64,000 bases of DNA from Nostoc sp. 'Peltigera membranacea cyanobiont' 210A (GCF_002246015.1 NZ_NOLJ01000017.1:1-64000), one strand, 5' to 3'. Positions 52,120 to 61,295 are shown, numbered from the stretch's first letter. Notes: generated by a model from the letters alone, not told the origin. Made by a program: numbers and translations.

Positions 52120-55100
52120 TTAGTTCAGCTCTATATCCTGACTGCTAATATGGTGTCCATTATGTGATAACTCATGTTTTCTGTGAGGTGATCGTTCCCT
52201 CTCTAAAATCATCGCTTCTAGCTCACTGGCACGTTTTTCTGAAAGTGGAAATATCTCCTCACCCGTCTGGAGATTACCTCGACAAATCGTCCGCTTACCT
52301 TCATTTCTGACAATAAAATCACCACTGGGTTGCACATAAGCAGTCCAATGGCTACCAATTTTAAACTGCTCAATTTCATTACTTGCAGATTGATTGGCTT
52401 GTCGCTGTTCGTAGGTAGTAGCGATCGCCCCTACCAAATTATCAAACATTTCTTTACGCCAAAGTTCACGGTGAATGGCTCGGAATTGCCCAGCAGTATC
52501 TAATTTTGGTTCTGATTCCGGTAATGGAACTTCTGGCAGATTGATTGACTCAGGATTAACCTTGAGGATAATACTAGAGCCATCTGGTTGCAAAGTAGCT
52601 GCAAATGTCGCACCAATCGGCAGTTTCGGACTGTCGGGAGCAAAAGTGCCTAAATTCTTGCCATCAATCTGTAATATCGGTGTACCGTTGTAACGATAAT
52701 GCTCTGGGTGTGATTCGGGTAACTCAAAAACTCCTACTTCCAGAGTAACGCTGCGCTTTTTCCATTGCTTACTAGCAAAGTTTTCATTGGCGAAGTCGTT
52801 GTATTTGATACCCAACACTTTAATTTCATCAAACTGAAAATCTTGAAGCTGCTGACATACTTCTTCTGTAAACAGGTTATATGCCAAAGCACCAACACCT
52901 GAATCCTGACGTGATGTTGCCCAACTATGATCTGCTGGCGGGATAATTCTCAAATCCTTCGGAATATTAAGTTCATCTAAATCGTTAATGTTTTCGCCAA
53001 ATTTAGCAGCTAATTTATCAACTACTTTGGGGGATAAGTCTTTCAAAGCAAATTCAATCAGAGGTAATTGAGGATGAATAGTGGCATCAAATTTAATTCC
53101 CTTTTGTTCTAAAGATTCTTTCCATTTAATAGCACCTGCACCGAAAGGAACACTCAAAACATAAATATCCTGTGGTAATGCAACACTTGGCAGTTCATAA
53201 TCGTTCTGAAACGAAAACGTAATTTCCATCTGTTCTGCCAGCTTTAAACAGTCTTTGCGATGCCGATCTAATTCTGGACGGGTGTGTTGTGTGTGCCACA
53301 GCGCTGCCGCGCCTTCTCTGCGAGACGCTACGCATTGACTGAGCCTGTCCGCACGACTTACAAACCTCTCTTCTGGACTGGTGAATAATTCATCAATTTC
53401 CGCCCGATAGCTTTCGTAGAGCTTCCCTAGTTCCTCATTAAAGGCTTCCCTGTCATCTCCCACCCGTTCCTTAATCTGGTCTCTAGCTTGCTGAAACCTT
53501 GTTTTCAGTTCGTCGGCCCATTCCAAGGCATCTACAGATAGCGTCTCTTTGGGAAACAGGTAGCGAAACTCATGCCTATCTCTGCTGCGAATGCGTGTTG
53601 GTTCCCACAAAGGATTGACTACAACTCTTGCAATCACGTTGATTGAGCCGGGAGCATCCGCAGGCATGGCAAAGGAGCGATAAAGCCGTTCATCTTTCTT
53701 AAAGTCAAAGAAGTAACTGGGGTGAGACTCTGACCATTTTTTGGCATCGGCGAGTAAATTTTCTCCACCTATTTCCTTGATATCTTCCAATCTTTCTGCA
53801 CTTTTGGGCGAATCTACCTCAACCTGAAGTGCCTGAAATAGACGGTTTAGTAGCTTCCTTTGTCGTTTTTCAAATCGCTCGATATTCTCACTGTTTTGGG
53901 GCATTGATGACTGTACACGTCCAATGTTTGTTGCTACCAGCCCTACTTTATTTTGACTGCTGGCAGCAGCAATCTCTGCTAAATTTTTGTATTTTAAGTT
54001 GCCTTCTTTATCTGTAATTTGCGTATACGCCAGCTTAGGGCGTTGTTTAACTGGCTCAAATCTTCCCGGTTCACCTGCGCGGAGAGTTTCTTGGGCAATA
54101 TTAGGTAGTTTACTGGCAGAACTGACCATTAATTGGTCGCCGTCAAAATCGGCTTGGTGGTATTCCTCGGCATCCTTGGGGTGAATCCAAACTACGTTGC
54201 GAGTTTTCCTCAATTCTGGATCGTGGATATTTTGGTAGAGGCGGATGTTGTCTGAGTTGACGATGGGGTAACGGGTGAGAATGACATCTCCTTCTGGTAG
54301 ATGAGGTACACAGATTGTGCCACGAGTTAGGCGATCGCATGGCATTGCCATACCCGAATTATGGTTATATCCTCCCTTAATCGCTAAGTCACGCCATTGA
54401 TTGGCTATGTAATCGGTGGCAAATTTGCGAAATTTGGGGGTTTCAATCAATTGACCATATTTATCGCTGCGTAATAGGGAAATCCAACGAGATTCCTGTG
54501 CTTGGTTGTTAGCATTACTCTCAATTTCGTTAAAAGCTTCTTCTGATTGCTCTTGCTGCGATCGCTGTTGTTTGTCATATTGTTGAATGATATATTTTGC
54601 CAACACCAAGGGATTGCGCTGCAACTCGGCAAGTTCTCTAGTTTTTTCTTCGGTGGGTTTGCTCAAATCTTGTTTGACTGCTTCTTCTGAGTACCAAATG
54701 GTAAATTGCCAACTATTATCGTAGCTGGTAGCTTTGGCGTTACCTCGATTCCCGATAACCGCTTGGGGAAACTCATAGTCACCGCAGGGTATTAAGTTTT
54801 TGAGTTCCGACTTTTTAATGCCTTTAATTGAGGAACGATCCATAATAATGTCGTAGCCTTGGGCATCAGTCAAATTGGCATCGGGTAGGAAAGTACCTTT
54901 GGATAAGAAACTGGTTTTTGGGCACTGGGAATTATCTGGTTCAGCCCAATTACTTCTCCAGGCAAACCGAAATTGGAATGGACAATTCCCTTCTCCTCCC
55001 AATTGTTTGGCAAGTTGAGGCGAAATCTTGCCGTGACAGTCTCCTGTTTTATAATGAGCATACTGCGGATCTTCAAAGTCCACAATTTTAACTCGCAGCC

Positions 55101-55545
55101 CTGTAAAAGTTTCTGAGCCTTTGTAGCAATTGCTAACTAGTAAAGAACCATAGCGACAGGCAGTATCCGGTTCTGTAGCGAATAAGCGTCTAATTTTTTT
55201 ATGCAGTGAACCATCAGCAAAGTAATAACTATTGCCAGAACTGAAAGCTAACTTGCGTCGGATTCCATCCTGAAAGGTTCTTTGTCTTAAATGGTTGGCA
55301 TCTGGATTTTTACTGTCAATTTTAACCAGTAGTAGAGATTGTAAATCTTCTGCTTCAAACATCTGTTCGAGCAGAGAATTTTTAATGATTTCTGGTTCAG
55401 ATAAATATCTTCCCTTACCATTGTTATACGACCCATCAAAGATAGGTATACTCAGACCAGAACCTTCTAAGACTCTAGTGGTTAAATCCATTACCAATAA
55501 TCTATTAGATAGCTTATCTAGCAAGCATGAGACTCCAATATTCAC
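52120..55545 (-). CDS. Single-chain two-barrel RNA polymerase-like protein (RdRP/YonO-type core)
   Basis: A 1141-aa protein. Residues 463-474 (YHQADFDGDQLM) match the universal Mg-binding loop of RNA polymerase beta-prime (NADFDGDQM), with D466, D468 and D470. It ends a second barrel, EGDVILTRYPIVNSDNIRLY (419-438) and NVVWIHPKDAEEY. Upstream, GDCHGKISPQLAKQL (168-182), CPFQFRFAW, K216 (LSKGTFLPD) and YDIIMDRSSIKG (231-242) fit the first, beta-like barrel. After the catalytic loop, NKVGLVATNIGRVQ and LFQALQVEVDSPKSAE parallel the GLI.NA and AVD.PKTG segments of cellular RNA-dependent RNA polymerases. The C-terminal 400 residues are unassigned. A dispersed repeat encodes residues about 729-749 in frame. 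Template type is unknown. Confidence 0.78.
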   Translation of the reverse strand: MNIGVSCLLDKLSNRLLVMDLTTRVLEGSGLSIPIFDGSYNNGKGRYLSEPEIIKNSLLEQMFEAEDLQSLLLVKIDSKNPDANHLRQRTFQDGIRRKLAFSSGNSYYFADGSLHKKIRRLFATEPDTACRYGSLLVSNCYKGSETFTGLRVKIVDFEDPQYAHYKTGDCHGKISPQLAKQLGGEGNCPFQFRFAWRSNWAEPDNSQCPKTSFLSKGTFLPDANLTDAQGYDIIMDRSSIKGIKKSELKNLIPCGDYEFPQAVIGNRGNAKATSYDNSWQFTIWYSEEAVKQDLSKPTEEKTRELAELQRNPLVLAKYIIQQYDKQQRSQQEQSEEAFNEIESNANNQAQESRWISLLRSDKYGQLIETPKFRKFATDYIANQWRDLAIKGGYNHNSGMAMPCDRLTRGTICVPHLPEGDVILTRYPIVNSDNIRLYQNIHDPELRKTRNVVWIHPKDAEEYHQADFDGDQLMVSSASKLPNIAQETLRAGEPGRFEPVKQRPKLAYTQITDKEGNLKYKNLAEIAAASSQNKVGLVATNIGRVQSSMPQNSENIERFEKRQRKLLNRLFQALQVEVDSPKSAERLEDIKEIGGENLLADAKKWSESHPSYFFDFKKDERLYRSFAMPADAPGSINVIARVVVNPLWEPTRIRSRDRHEFRYLFPKETLSVDALEWADELKTRFQQARDQIKERVGDDREAFNEELGKLYESYRAEIDELFTSPEERFVSRADRLSQCVASRREGAAALWHTQHTRPELDRHRKDCLKLAEQMEITFSFQNDYELPSVALPQDIYVLSVPFGAGAIKWKESLEQKGIKFDATIHPQLPLIEFALKDLSPKVVDKLAAKFGENINDLDELNIPKDLRIIPPADHSWATSRQDSGVGALAYNLFTEEVCQQLQDFQFDEIKVLGIKYNDFANENFASKQWKKRSVTLEVGVFELPESHPEHYRYNGTPILQIDGKNLGTFAPDSPKLPIGATFAATLQPDGSSIILKVNPESINLPEVPLPESEPKLDTAGQFRAIHRELWRKEMFDNLVGAIATTYEQRQANQSASNEIEQFKIGSHWTAYVQPSGDFIVRNEGKRTICRGNLQTGEEIFPLSEKRASELEAMILERERSPHRKHELSHNGHHISSQDIELN
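53301..53361. repeat. Dispersed repeat inserted in frame in the polymerase-like gene
   Basis: GCGCTGCCGCGCCTTCTCTG, CGAGACGCTACGCATTGACT and GAGCCTGTCCGCACGACTTA form a Nostocales repeat, related to the one near the virB4 3' end. It encodes roughly SRADRLSQCVASRREGAAAL and keeps the frame. This indicates a surface-exposed, tolerant site in the protein. Confidence 0.65.
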
Positions 55546-55743
55546 CTTGGCACGAAATTACACTCGATAAAATCATCCAAGTGGATAATTTACTGATTTC
55601 ATGGCAGACGGTATTTTATACGGTATTAGCTCTGCTAGCAGACTCCCAAGAAAGTTAAATAGTTGAACAGTGCTTTTAATCGTATTATCATTGTTCCACT
55701 GTGTTACTGAGGCTACACAATTTTGAAGCTACCACTAGATTTT

Positions 55744-56070
55744 ATGAATAAAAGAATTCAACGGCTAGAAGATGGTTTATTAGTAATGCTTTATGACGAT
55801 GACGCAGATTCACCAGGAGATGAGTTGATCACTCCTTCTGATGATATATCCCAAGATGAACATTACCCTGAATATGCTCATCTCAAACCTGGTGAAAGCA
55901 TAATAATTAAGAAAAATCCTATCAAACCTACATCAGGTTTTTATTATCCAAGTGGATATGAAGATTTAGATGAATTTCTCAATAGCGATCCTGGAGCAAT
56001 TGATAGACTAGGTGATGAAAGTTCAACTACTCGTGGTTGGCGACCACCTGAACCCGATGAATCTTGGTAA
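55744..56070 (+). CDS. Unrecognised acidic 108-aa protein
   Basis: Start at ATG 55744 (MNKRIQRLEDGLLVMLYDDD); a TTG 21 bases upstream is an alternative. The protein is strongly acidic and proline-rich at the end (LGDESSTTRGWRPPEPDESW), with YPEYAHLKPGESIIIKKNPI in the middle. No family. It is divergent from the polymerase-like gene across about 200 bp, so they may share a regulatory region. Confidence 0.55.
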   Translation: MNKRIQRLEDGLLVMLYDDDADSPGDELITPSDDISQDEHYPEYAHLKPGESIIIKKNPIKPTSGFYYPSGYEDLDEFLNSDPGAIDRLGDESSTTRGWRPPEPDESW

Positions 56071-56198
56071 AACTTCCCTTAAGAGGCACGCATTAATAAG
56101 TTACCTTTTTGAATAAATGAAAACCTTGATTATCAGTTTTTTTGATAAAGTAGGTAGTTATTTCAGTGTAAATCCTTAAGCTCGATTTCCCAAACTTT

Positions 56199-57338
56199 TT
56201 ATGCTGATAACATTTTTAAATAAGCTGTTTGTACAGGTAAATAAACTGTAAAAATACTGCCTTTTCCTACAGTCGATGAAACAGAGATATTCCCTTGATG
56301 GGCTTCAACAATTTGACGGGATAAATATAATCCTAAACCGTTTCCTCGACGTTGATGCTTACCCTGTCGAAAGCGATCAAATAAGAGTAATTGTTCTTCT
56401 GGATTCATGCCAATACCTGTATCCTCTACTTCAATCGTTACCCCTTGAACAGTGGAATTGAGGCGAACTTCTACTGACCCAGCATCGCTGAAGCGAATGG
56501 CGTTACCAACTAAGTTAGTGAGAAGTCGGCGTAGTTCCAGGCGATCGCCTTTAACTCTAACGAAAGAAGCTTCAGTACCCTTTGTCAAGACAGCTTTGAG
56601 AGTTAAATGTTTAACATCAGCCAAAGGCATTAGTTCTTGCACTACCTGCTGACATAATTCCCACAGATCAACCACAAAGAAATCCAACGTTTTGCCTCCA
56701 GCTTCATACTGGTAAACTTCTAACAAGGTATCGACCATTGACAACAAAGTTTGGTTACTCTGAGCCATTTGTTCTAAAGATTCACGCATTGCTGATAAGG
56801 TATTGCCAAAAACACCTCTTTGTAGCAACTTTAGGAATTGGTCAGCAGCTATCAATGGAGTTCGCAGGTCGTGAGTGAGACGAGTCACAAAATCTTCCCG
56901 TCGCTGAATGAGGAATAGTTGTTCATCCATACTGTGTTTTAGTCTCAGCAAAGCCCGCACCCTGGCCAGTAATTCCTTCTTATCTACAGGCTTGCGAATA
57001 AATTCATCTGCACCTGCATCTAAACCTTTGACGACACTTGATTTTTCAGAACCTGTCACCAGCAAAATTGGGATAAAAGGTAAGTTTGAGTTGTGCTTAA
57101 TTTGCCGGGTAACTTCATAGCCATCCATATCCGGCATCACTACATCAAGCACTACCAAATCGGGAGGATATTCGGCAATTTTTACCAATGCTTCAGCACC
57201 ACTGTCGGCTATGATCACGTTGTATCCCTTCAGTTTTAAGGTGACTTGCAGTAAGCGGAGGCTGTCAGCTGAGTCATCCACCAGCAGAATTCTTTGGTTT
57301 CTTTGTTCTGAAGTTATATTCCAAGATAAAGTGTTCAT
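56199..57338 (-). CDS. Response regulator-histidine kinase hybrid
   Basis: A 379-aa soluble signalling protein: N-terminal receiver (RILLVDDSADSLRLLQVTLK; phospho-acceptor in VVLDVVMPDMDGYEV; FIRKPVD), then HisKA (VTRLTHDLRTPLIAADQFLK, phospho-histidine in THDLRTP) and HATPase (LTNLVGNAIRFSDAGSVEVR; GNGLGLYLSRQIVEAHQGNI). It lacks membrane segments. This order suits an intermediate in a phosphorelay. The NarL-type regulator about 740 bp away, divergently transcribed, is a candidate partner. Confidence 0.88.
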   Translation of the reverse strand: MNTLSWNITSEQRNQRILLVDDSADSLRLLQVTLKLKGYNVIIADSGAEALVKIAEYPPDLVVLDVVMPDMDGYEVTRQIKHNSNLPFIPILLVTGSEKSSVVKGLDAGADEFIRKPVDKKELLARVRALLRLKHSMDEQLFLIQRREDFVTRLTHDLRTPLIAADQFLKLLQRGVFGNTLSAMRESLEQMAQSNQTLLSMVDTLLEVYQYEAGGKTLDFFVVDLWELCQQVVQELMPLADVKHLTLKAVLTKGTEASFVRVKGDRLELRRLLTNLVGNAIRFSDAGSVEVRLNSTVQGVTIEVEDTGIGMNPEEQLLLFDRFRQGKHQRRGNGLGLYLSRQIVEAHQGNISVSSTVGKGSIFTVYLPVQTAYLKMLSA

Positions 57339-58075
57339 AAAACGCCTTTGATAAACCTAATTTCTTTTGAGTAGAGAAAAAGAGTAATAAAGCTAAATTT
57401 CGTTGTCAAAAGTGTATTTTCAAGCGCCATGCTAACCACTACGCAGCGATGAAGATTCATCAGATTTTTCTAAAACTCAAGGCACTGGTAAATATAATTA
57501 CTAATTCGTAATACTCGCCTCCGACAAGAAGCAAACTACGTAATTGGTAATTAAGAAACTGGTTATAGTCTCCCATCTCTACAGGTCACAACCTTATGAT
57601 TGAGGTCTAAATTCCCATGCATAACGTAATTACGAATTGTTAATCTGGCTATGTTATGTGTAAGAGCCAGGGTTCTCGCTTAAAAATAAGCTACATCCTC
57701 CTCTAAGTGTGATGTGGACACAAGTCAGAATAAACTGTATTGGTTTCAGTTTAACTTCAGTGCTTTTATATTTTTTTATACTTTAGGAAGATTTTTTCAG
57801 AGAATTTTCAGATTAAAAGATGTCCATTTTGAACACTGGAGCTTTTTCAACAGCTAGTTGAGATATGTAGCCATTGATATATGAACTTTTCAGCCAATAC
57901 TGTAAAAACTACTGGTTTCAACCTGGATGAGGTTTAATAACATTGAAATGCCACTTTGCATCTCAAGAGCCACATTTTGGCTAAATAGCTAAAATTTTTC
58001 GTCCAATGGAGTAATCCTTTCCTTGAAACCATATTCGACAGTTAAAAAAGTATAGTTACCAAGCTGCTGAGGTAA
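57339..58075. other. Long divergent intergenic region
   Basis: About 740 bp with no credible gene. It contains the inverted-repeat element at 57497-57644 and AT-rich stretches (TTATATTTTTTTATACTTT near 57765) that probably hold promoters for the divergent kinase and regulator genes. I see no structured RNA that I can name. Confidence 0.5.
57497..57644. repeat. MITE-like inverted-repeat element
   Basis: ATTACTAATTCGTAAT (57497-57512) is mirrored by ATTACGAATTGTTAAT (57629-57644), with one mismatch and a spacer of about 116 bp without coding capacity. It has the same general design as the element at 8996-9170, with AATTCG-type arms. Confidence 0.5.
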
Positions 58076-58078
58076 ATG

Positions 58079-58798
58079 ATGGTAGATATTCGAGTAGCAA
58101 TTATTGAAGACCACAGCTTAACGCGGATTGGGATGCGTAGTTCTCTCAACGAGCAAGAAGGTATTCAAGTCGTGGGTGATGAAGCTACAGCCTCCAATGG
58201 GTTGAAACTGCTCCAAAGTACAAAACCAGACATAGCAATCATCGATATTGGCTTGCCTGATAGAGACGGAATATGGCTGGTGCAGCAGTTTCGGGAATCT
58301 TTAGTGTCGGAAACTGCTGCACAGACTAAAGTAATGATGCTCACTTCCTTTGCCAAAGAGCAGATGGTACTGGCAGCGTTTGCAGCCGGGGCAGACTCTT
58401 ACTGTGTGAAGACAATTAAGTTCGAGTTGTTGTTGGAAGCACTGCATATCACCCATGAAGGTCAGTCTTGGATTGATCCAGCGATCGCTCGCATTGTTCT
58501 CAAGCATACTCGTCAAGGAGTGGCTGCTGCGGTAAAACCGAATGCTACTCAAACGGTGACGATCTCTGCAATTGACCCAGAGCAAGCAAGCATTCTGCAA
58601 GCAGATCCACTGACAAAACGGGAACTGGAAGTCTTGGAGTTAATTGTCCAAGGCTATAGCAATAACGAAATTGCCCAGAAACTCTATCTCAGCTTGGGAA
58701 GTGTAAAAGTATATGTGCGTGGGGTTTTGAACAAGCTTTGTGCAAGCGATCGCACTCAAGCAGCTGTATTAGCGTTGCGGGCTGGTTTGCTTAATTGA
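58079..58798 (+). CDS. NarL/FixJ-type response regulator
   Basis: A 239-aa regulator; I prefer the second of two adjacent ATGs (58079) because GAGG lies six bases before it. The receiver has VAIIEDHSLTRIGMRSSLNE, phospho-acceptor in IAIIDIGLPDRDGIW, and MMLTSFAKEQ and CVKTIKFE (K of the KxxF/P region). The C-terminal LuxR helix-turn-helix reads LTKRELEVLELIVQGYSNNE, IAQKLYLSLGSVKVYVRGVL. It probably activates or represses transcription upon phosphorylation. Partner kinase candidates lie at 56199 and 32147. Confidence 0.9.
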   Translation: MVDIRVAIIEDHSLTRIGMRSSLNEQEGIQVVGDEATASNGLKLLQSTKPDIAIIDIGLPDRDGIWLVQQFRESLVSETAAQTKVMMLTSFAKEQMVLAAFAAGADSYCVKTIKFELLLEALHITHEGQSWIDPAIARIVLKHTRQGVAAAVKPNATQTVTISAIDPEQASILQADPLTKRELEVLELIVQGYSNNEIAQKLYLSLGSVKVYVRGVLNKLCASDRTQAAVLALRAGLLN

Positions 58799-58884
58799 AG
58801 TCACTGTACAGAAGCTGCTGTACAGTGCTTGATTGTTAACTTGAGAGGGGAGCGATGTCTACGACGGTCACTGAGCTTTGTTGT

Positions 58885-58972
58885 ACCACTTCCCTACGGG
58901 ACGCTACGCAAATGTGGAAGCAAGCTACGCGCAGCGTCTCGTGGAGAAATGCGGGCTACGCCTACGCGCAGG
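58885..58972. repeat. Composite dispersed repeat overlapping the ThiF gene end
   Basis: TCCCTACGGGACGCTACGCA, GCAAGCTACGCGCAGCGTCT and GTGGAGAAATGCGGGCTACG, then CCTACGCGCAGG make up a long Nostocales repeat with several inverted arms. Its right end supplies the final codons and stop (CGCGTAG on the minus strand) of the ThiF-like gene. Confidence 0.65.
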
Positions 58973-59870
58973 ATTGACCGAGGAGAATCGTCTGCATAAT
59001 ACTAACTTGCGTTGTATACAAGGATTTTCCGCTACCACTCTCTAAGTCAAAATAAGTAGCAAATCGTCGTAGTTTTCCCGTCGTCAATTGCAGCAAATAA
59101 TCAAATGCTTCCGCAGCAACTCGCTGGTTAATGCTCAAGGATTGGCTATTGAGCAAAGCCATTTGTTCACAGGACAAGTTGTTGTTTGGCAACTCTTCTA
59201 GTTGTGAAACCAGTAGATCGGGTTGCTGTATAGTTGGCGCAGGTAAGCGAAAGCAGCCTAAAGCCTCGAAATCATAGTCATTGGGGTTAGTAGACAGATG
59301 AGAACCTAATAGTACCTGACCACTACGCTTGGAGTTACCGCAATCCAAATGCCAAATGTGAGGCGCAGAGCGATGAGTGTTGTGCTGAAGTACTTGGGTA
59401 ATTGACTCTCTGGCTTTGGCATTGTCTACGCAAGCAGTGACAACAATTAGGGTATTGTAACTGGGGACAATCCATTGGGGTTGGAAAGGTTGAGCGATCG
59501 CTGTAACTTCCATCTTCCAAGCCAGGGAGTAGCGCAGTGCCAGAGTTTTGGCTTTGTTGAATCCGATTTCTGCATCACAGAAGCACTGGCGTAAAACGTT
59601 AGCTGACTCAACACGATCCGGGTCAACAAAGTAGAGTTTCACCTGTTTACCTTGCTGAGAAAGAACTCTACCTAACCGAACCAAAGAAGGAGCCAACCAA
59701 GAACCAGTACCGCCGCACCCAACTAGCCACAGTTCTATCTTCGAGTAGTTGACAGTCACGACAGGAGAAGCATTTGCCAAATCAAGATTTAGCTCCATAG
59801 TACGGTTGGTTAAGTTGATACAGGTATTGGTGAGGGGACAAGCATTTGCTAAATTGAAATTCACCTCCAT
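58962..59870 (-). CDS. PRTRC system ThiF family protein
   Basis: A 302-aa E1-like adenylation-fold protein. The NAD/ATP-binding glycine loop is ELWLVGCGGTGSWLAPSLVR, followed by KLYFVDPDRVESANVLRQCF (acidic residue and arginine of the ThiF fold), QCFCDAEIGFNKAKTLALRY and IVVTACVDNAKARE. The N-terminus has a doubled segment (MEVNFNLANACP, MELNLDLANASP), so the start may be the second ATG. The gene overlaps the protein A stop by ten bases. The last codons derive from a dispersed repeat. PRTRC cassettes are plasmid-borne; their role is unknown. Confidence 0.85.
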   Translation of the reverse strand: MEVNFNLANACPLTNTCINLTNRTMELNLDLANASPVVTVNYSKIELWLVGCGGTGSWLAPSLVRLGRVLSQQGKQVKLYFVDPDRVESANVLRQCFCDAEIGFNKAKTLALRYSLAWKMEVTAIAQPFQPQWIVPSYNTLIVVTACVDNAKARESITQVLQHNTHRSAPHIWHLDCGNSKRSGQVLLGSHLSTNPNDYDFEALGCFRLPAPTIQQPDLLVSQLEELPNNNLSCEQMALLNSQSLSINQRVAAEAFDYLLQLTTGKLRRFATYFDLESGSGKSLYTTQVSIMQTILLGQSCA

Positions 59871-60553
59871 AGCTTCTCCATCACATTTACAGGCGGTACA
59901 TCGGTACTGTAAAATTTACAGCCAGATGAAAGTGAGACATCAACCATAAAAAAGTCTCGGTCAATTTCAAATACTGCTCTAGCAGGTACATCCCAACAGT
60001 GGCGAAACAGTCCAACCCGTAATTTAATCTCTGGTTTCAGGGTATTAACTCTACCTAGTACTCCATAGATGCGAAAGCCAGATTCATCAGCATTATCGGT
60101 GGTAGAGAAAAAGGCAGGTAAGGAACCGTGGGAATGGATGTCTACAGCCGCTTTCTGGTGGGAAGAGTCACTCCCAGAATCAGTTGGCTGGCAGCTAGTT
60201 GGAGTTTGAATTTGCTCTGGGACTTGTAAATCCCAGCCTGCATCAGTACAGTGGAGGTGAAAGAGAATTTCATGAAATTGATTGCCAGCTTGATAACTCG
60301 ACCGCCACATTTCTAGTAGTAGCGGTTTGGGAATTAAGGGAGTGATTTTGAGATAAGGTGTTAGGTGAGGTAGCCCTTTGATAGTTTGGGAACACAAGCA
60401 AATAGGCATTAATACCTCTATGCCAGGACGAATGGCTCTAGCAAAGATGCCATTTCCGGCATAAAGGTACTCTAGTCCACTGCTGGTGTGTGTTGGCAGA
60501 GATGAAGTTGTGACAAGTTTGTAACCAATAATACCTTCAAGCAATGAGTTCAT
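59861..60553 (-). CDS. PRTRC system protein A (Mov34/JAB-like)
   Basis: About 230 aa from ATG 60553 (MNSLLEGIIGYKLVTTSSLP); upstream codons overlap protein B. The JAMM metalloprotease-like motif is visible: VDIHSHGSLPAFFSTTDNAD (H-x-H ... S-x-x-D), then ESGFRIYGVLGRV. Earlier, LEYLYAGNGIFARAIRP and FHEILFHLHC are PRTRC-A landmarks. JAMM enzymes remove ubiquitin-like modifiers, so its pairing with a ThiF/E1-like partner suggests a modifier-like chemistry. It is translationally coupled to both neighbours. Confidence 0.85.
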   Translation of the reverse strand: MNSLLEGIIGYKLVTTSSLPTHTSSGLEYLYAGNGIFARAIRPGIEVLMPICLCSQTIKGLPHLTPYLKITPLIPKPLLLEMWRSSYQAGNQFHEILFHLHCTDAGWDLQVPEQIQTPTSCQPTDSGSDSSHQKAAVDIHSHGSLPAFFSTTDNADESGFRIYGVLGRVNTLKPEIKLRVGLFRHCWDVPARAVFEIDRDFFMVDVSLSSGCKFYSTDVPPVNVMEKLWR

Positions 60554-61295
60554 CGAGGATTTCCTGCACAAGCATAGCGACACTTTTCTGATTGCCGATA
60601 GGCACAAGGTCAGATACAGGATAGGTTGAACGTCTGCATCTTCTGTGCAGTTTTAGAAGTTGGTGGCGAACATCCTTGTGGTATTTTTGTGATTTACTTA
60701 TTGTTAAATGGTTGGTGAAAATACTGGAAATAAACAAATTCCAAGCATGGTTAATTGATACACCATTAGCAGCAGGTGGTTCGTTCACTCCCCAGCAAAC
60801 CTGTCCAGAACTGTAGACATTGGGTAGTGGCACATGAAAGGCTGGTGCTTGAGGAGTAAACTCATGTTCTTGAATTGCCCAAACCCAATATTTTAATCCC
60901 TTGCCCACAAAAACTATTGCAGGTAGCGGAACGGTTAAAGATCCAAGTTCATCGCAATTGATTGTATGAGTGGCTGGTGAGATAAATTTTACCAAATATG
61001 TGTCTGTACTGCCCGTACCCCAGCGCACAATTCCTGGTTCCATCCAACCAGTATCAATTGGTTCATTGCTAAAAGCAATTCTCAGGGCTGCCGGTGAGAT
61101 ACATTTGTAAATATGAGCATCGGCAATTTCTTTGTCTCGGTGGTGGAAGATGTAAATGCCATCCAAAAACAGCAATTCTGCTTGAATTACTGGAGATTTT
61201 CGGGGAGGGTCTGCCAAAATTGCTCGTAGAATCTCGCTGGATACAATTGCTGTGGATGTAACGTCGATTAACGTGGTTTCAATGCTTGTTTCCAT
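60537..61295 (-). CDS. PRTRC system protein B
   Basis: About 252 aa from ATG 61295 (METSIETTLIDVTSTAIVSS). Landmarks: GWMEPGIVRWGTGSTDTYLV, LTVPLPAIVFVGKGLKYWVW, FHVPLPNVYSSGQVCWGVNE and WNLFISSIFTNHL (W...FF.S.FT-H type). These match the PRTRC-B layout, whose biochemical function is unknown. It overlaps protein F by about 28 bases and protein A by about 17, so the cassette is one polycistron. Confidence 0.78.
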   Translation of the reverse strand: METSIETTLIDVTSTAIVSSEILRAILADPPRKSPVIQAELLFLDGIYIFHHRDKEIADAHIYKCISPAALRIAFSNEPIDTGWMEPGIVRWGTGSTDTYLVKFISPATHTINCDELGSLTVPLPAIVFVGKGLKYWVWAIQEHEFTPQAPAFHVPLPNVYSSGQVCWGVNEPPAANGVSINHAWNLFISSIFTNHLTISKSQKYHKDVRHQLLKLHRRCRRSTYPVSDLVPIGNQKSVAMLVQEILDELIA

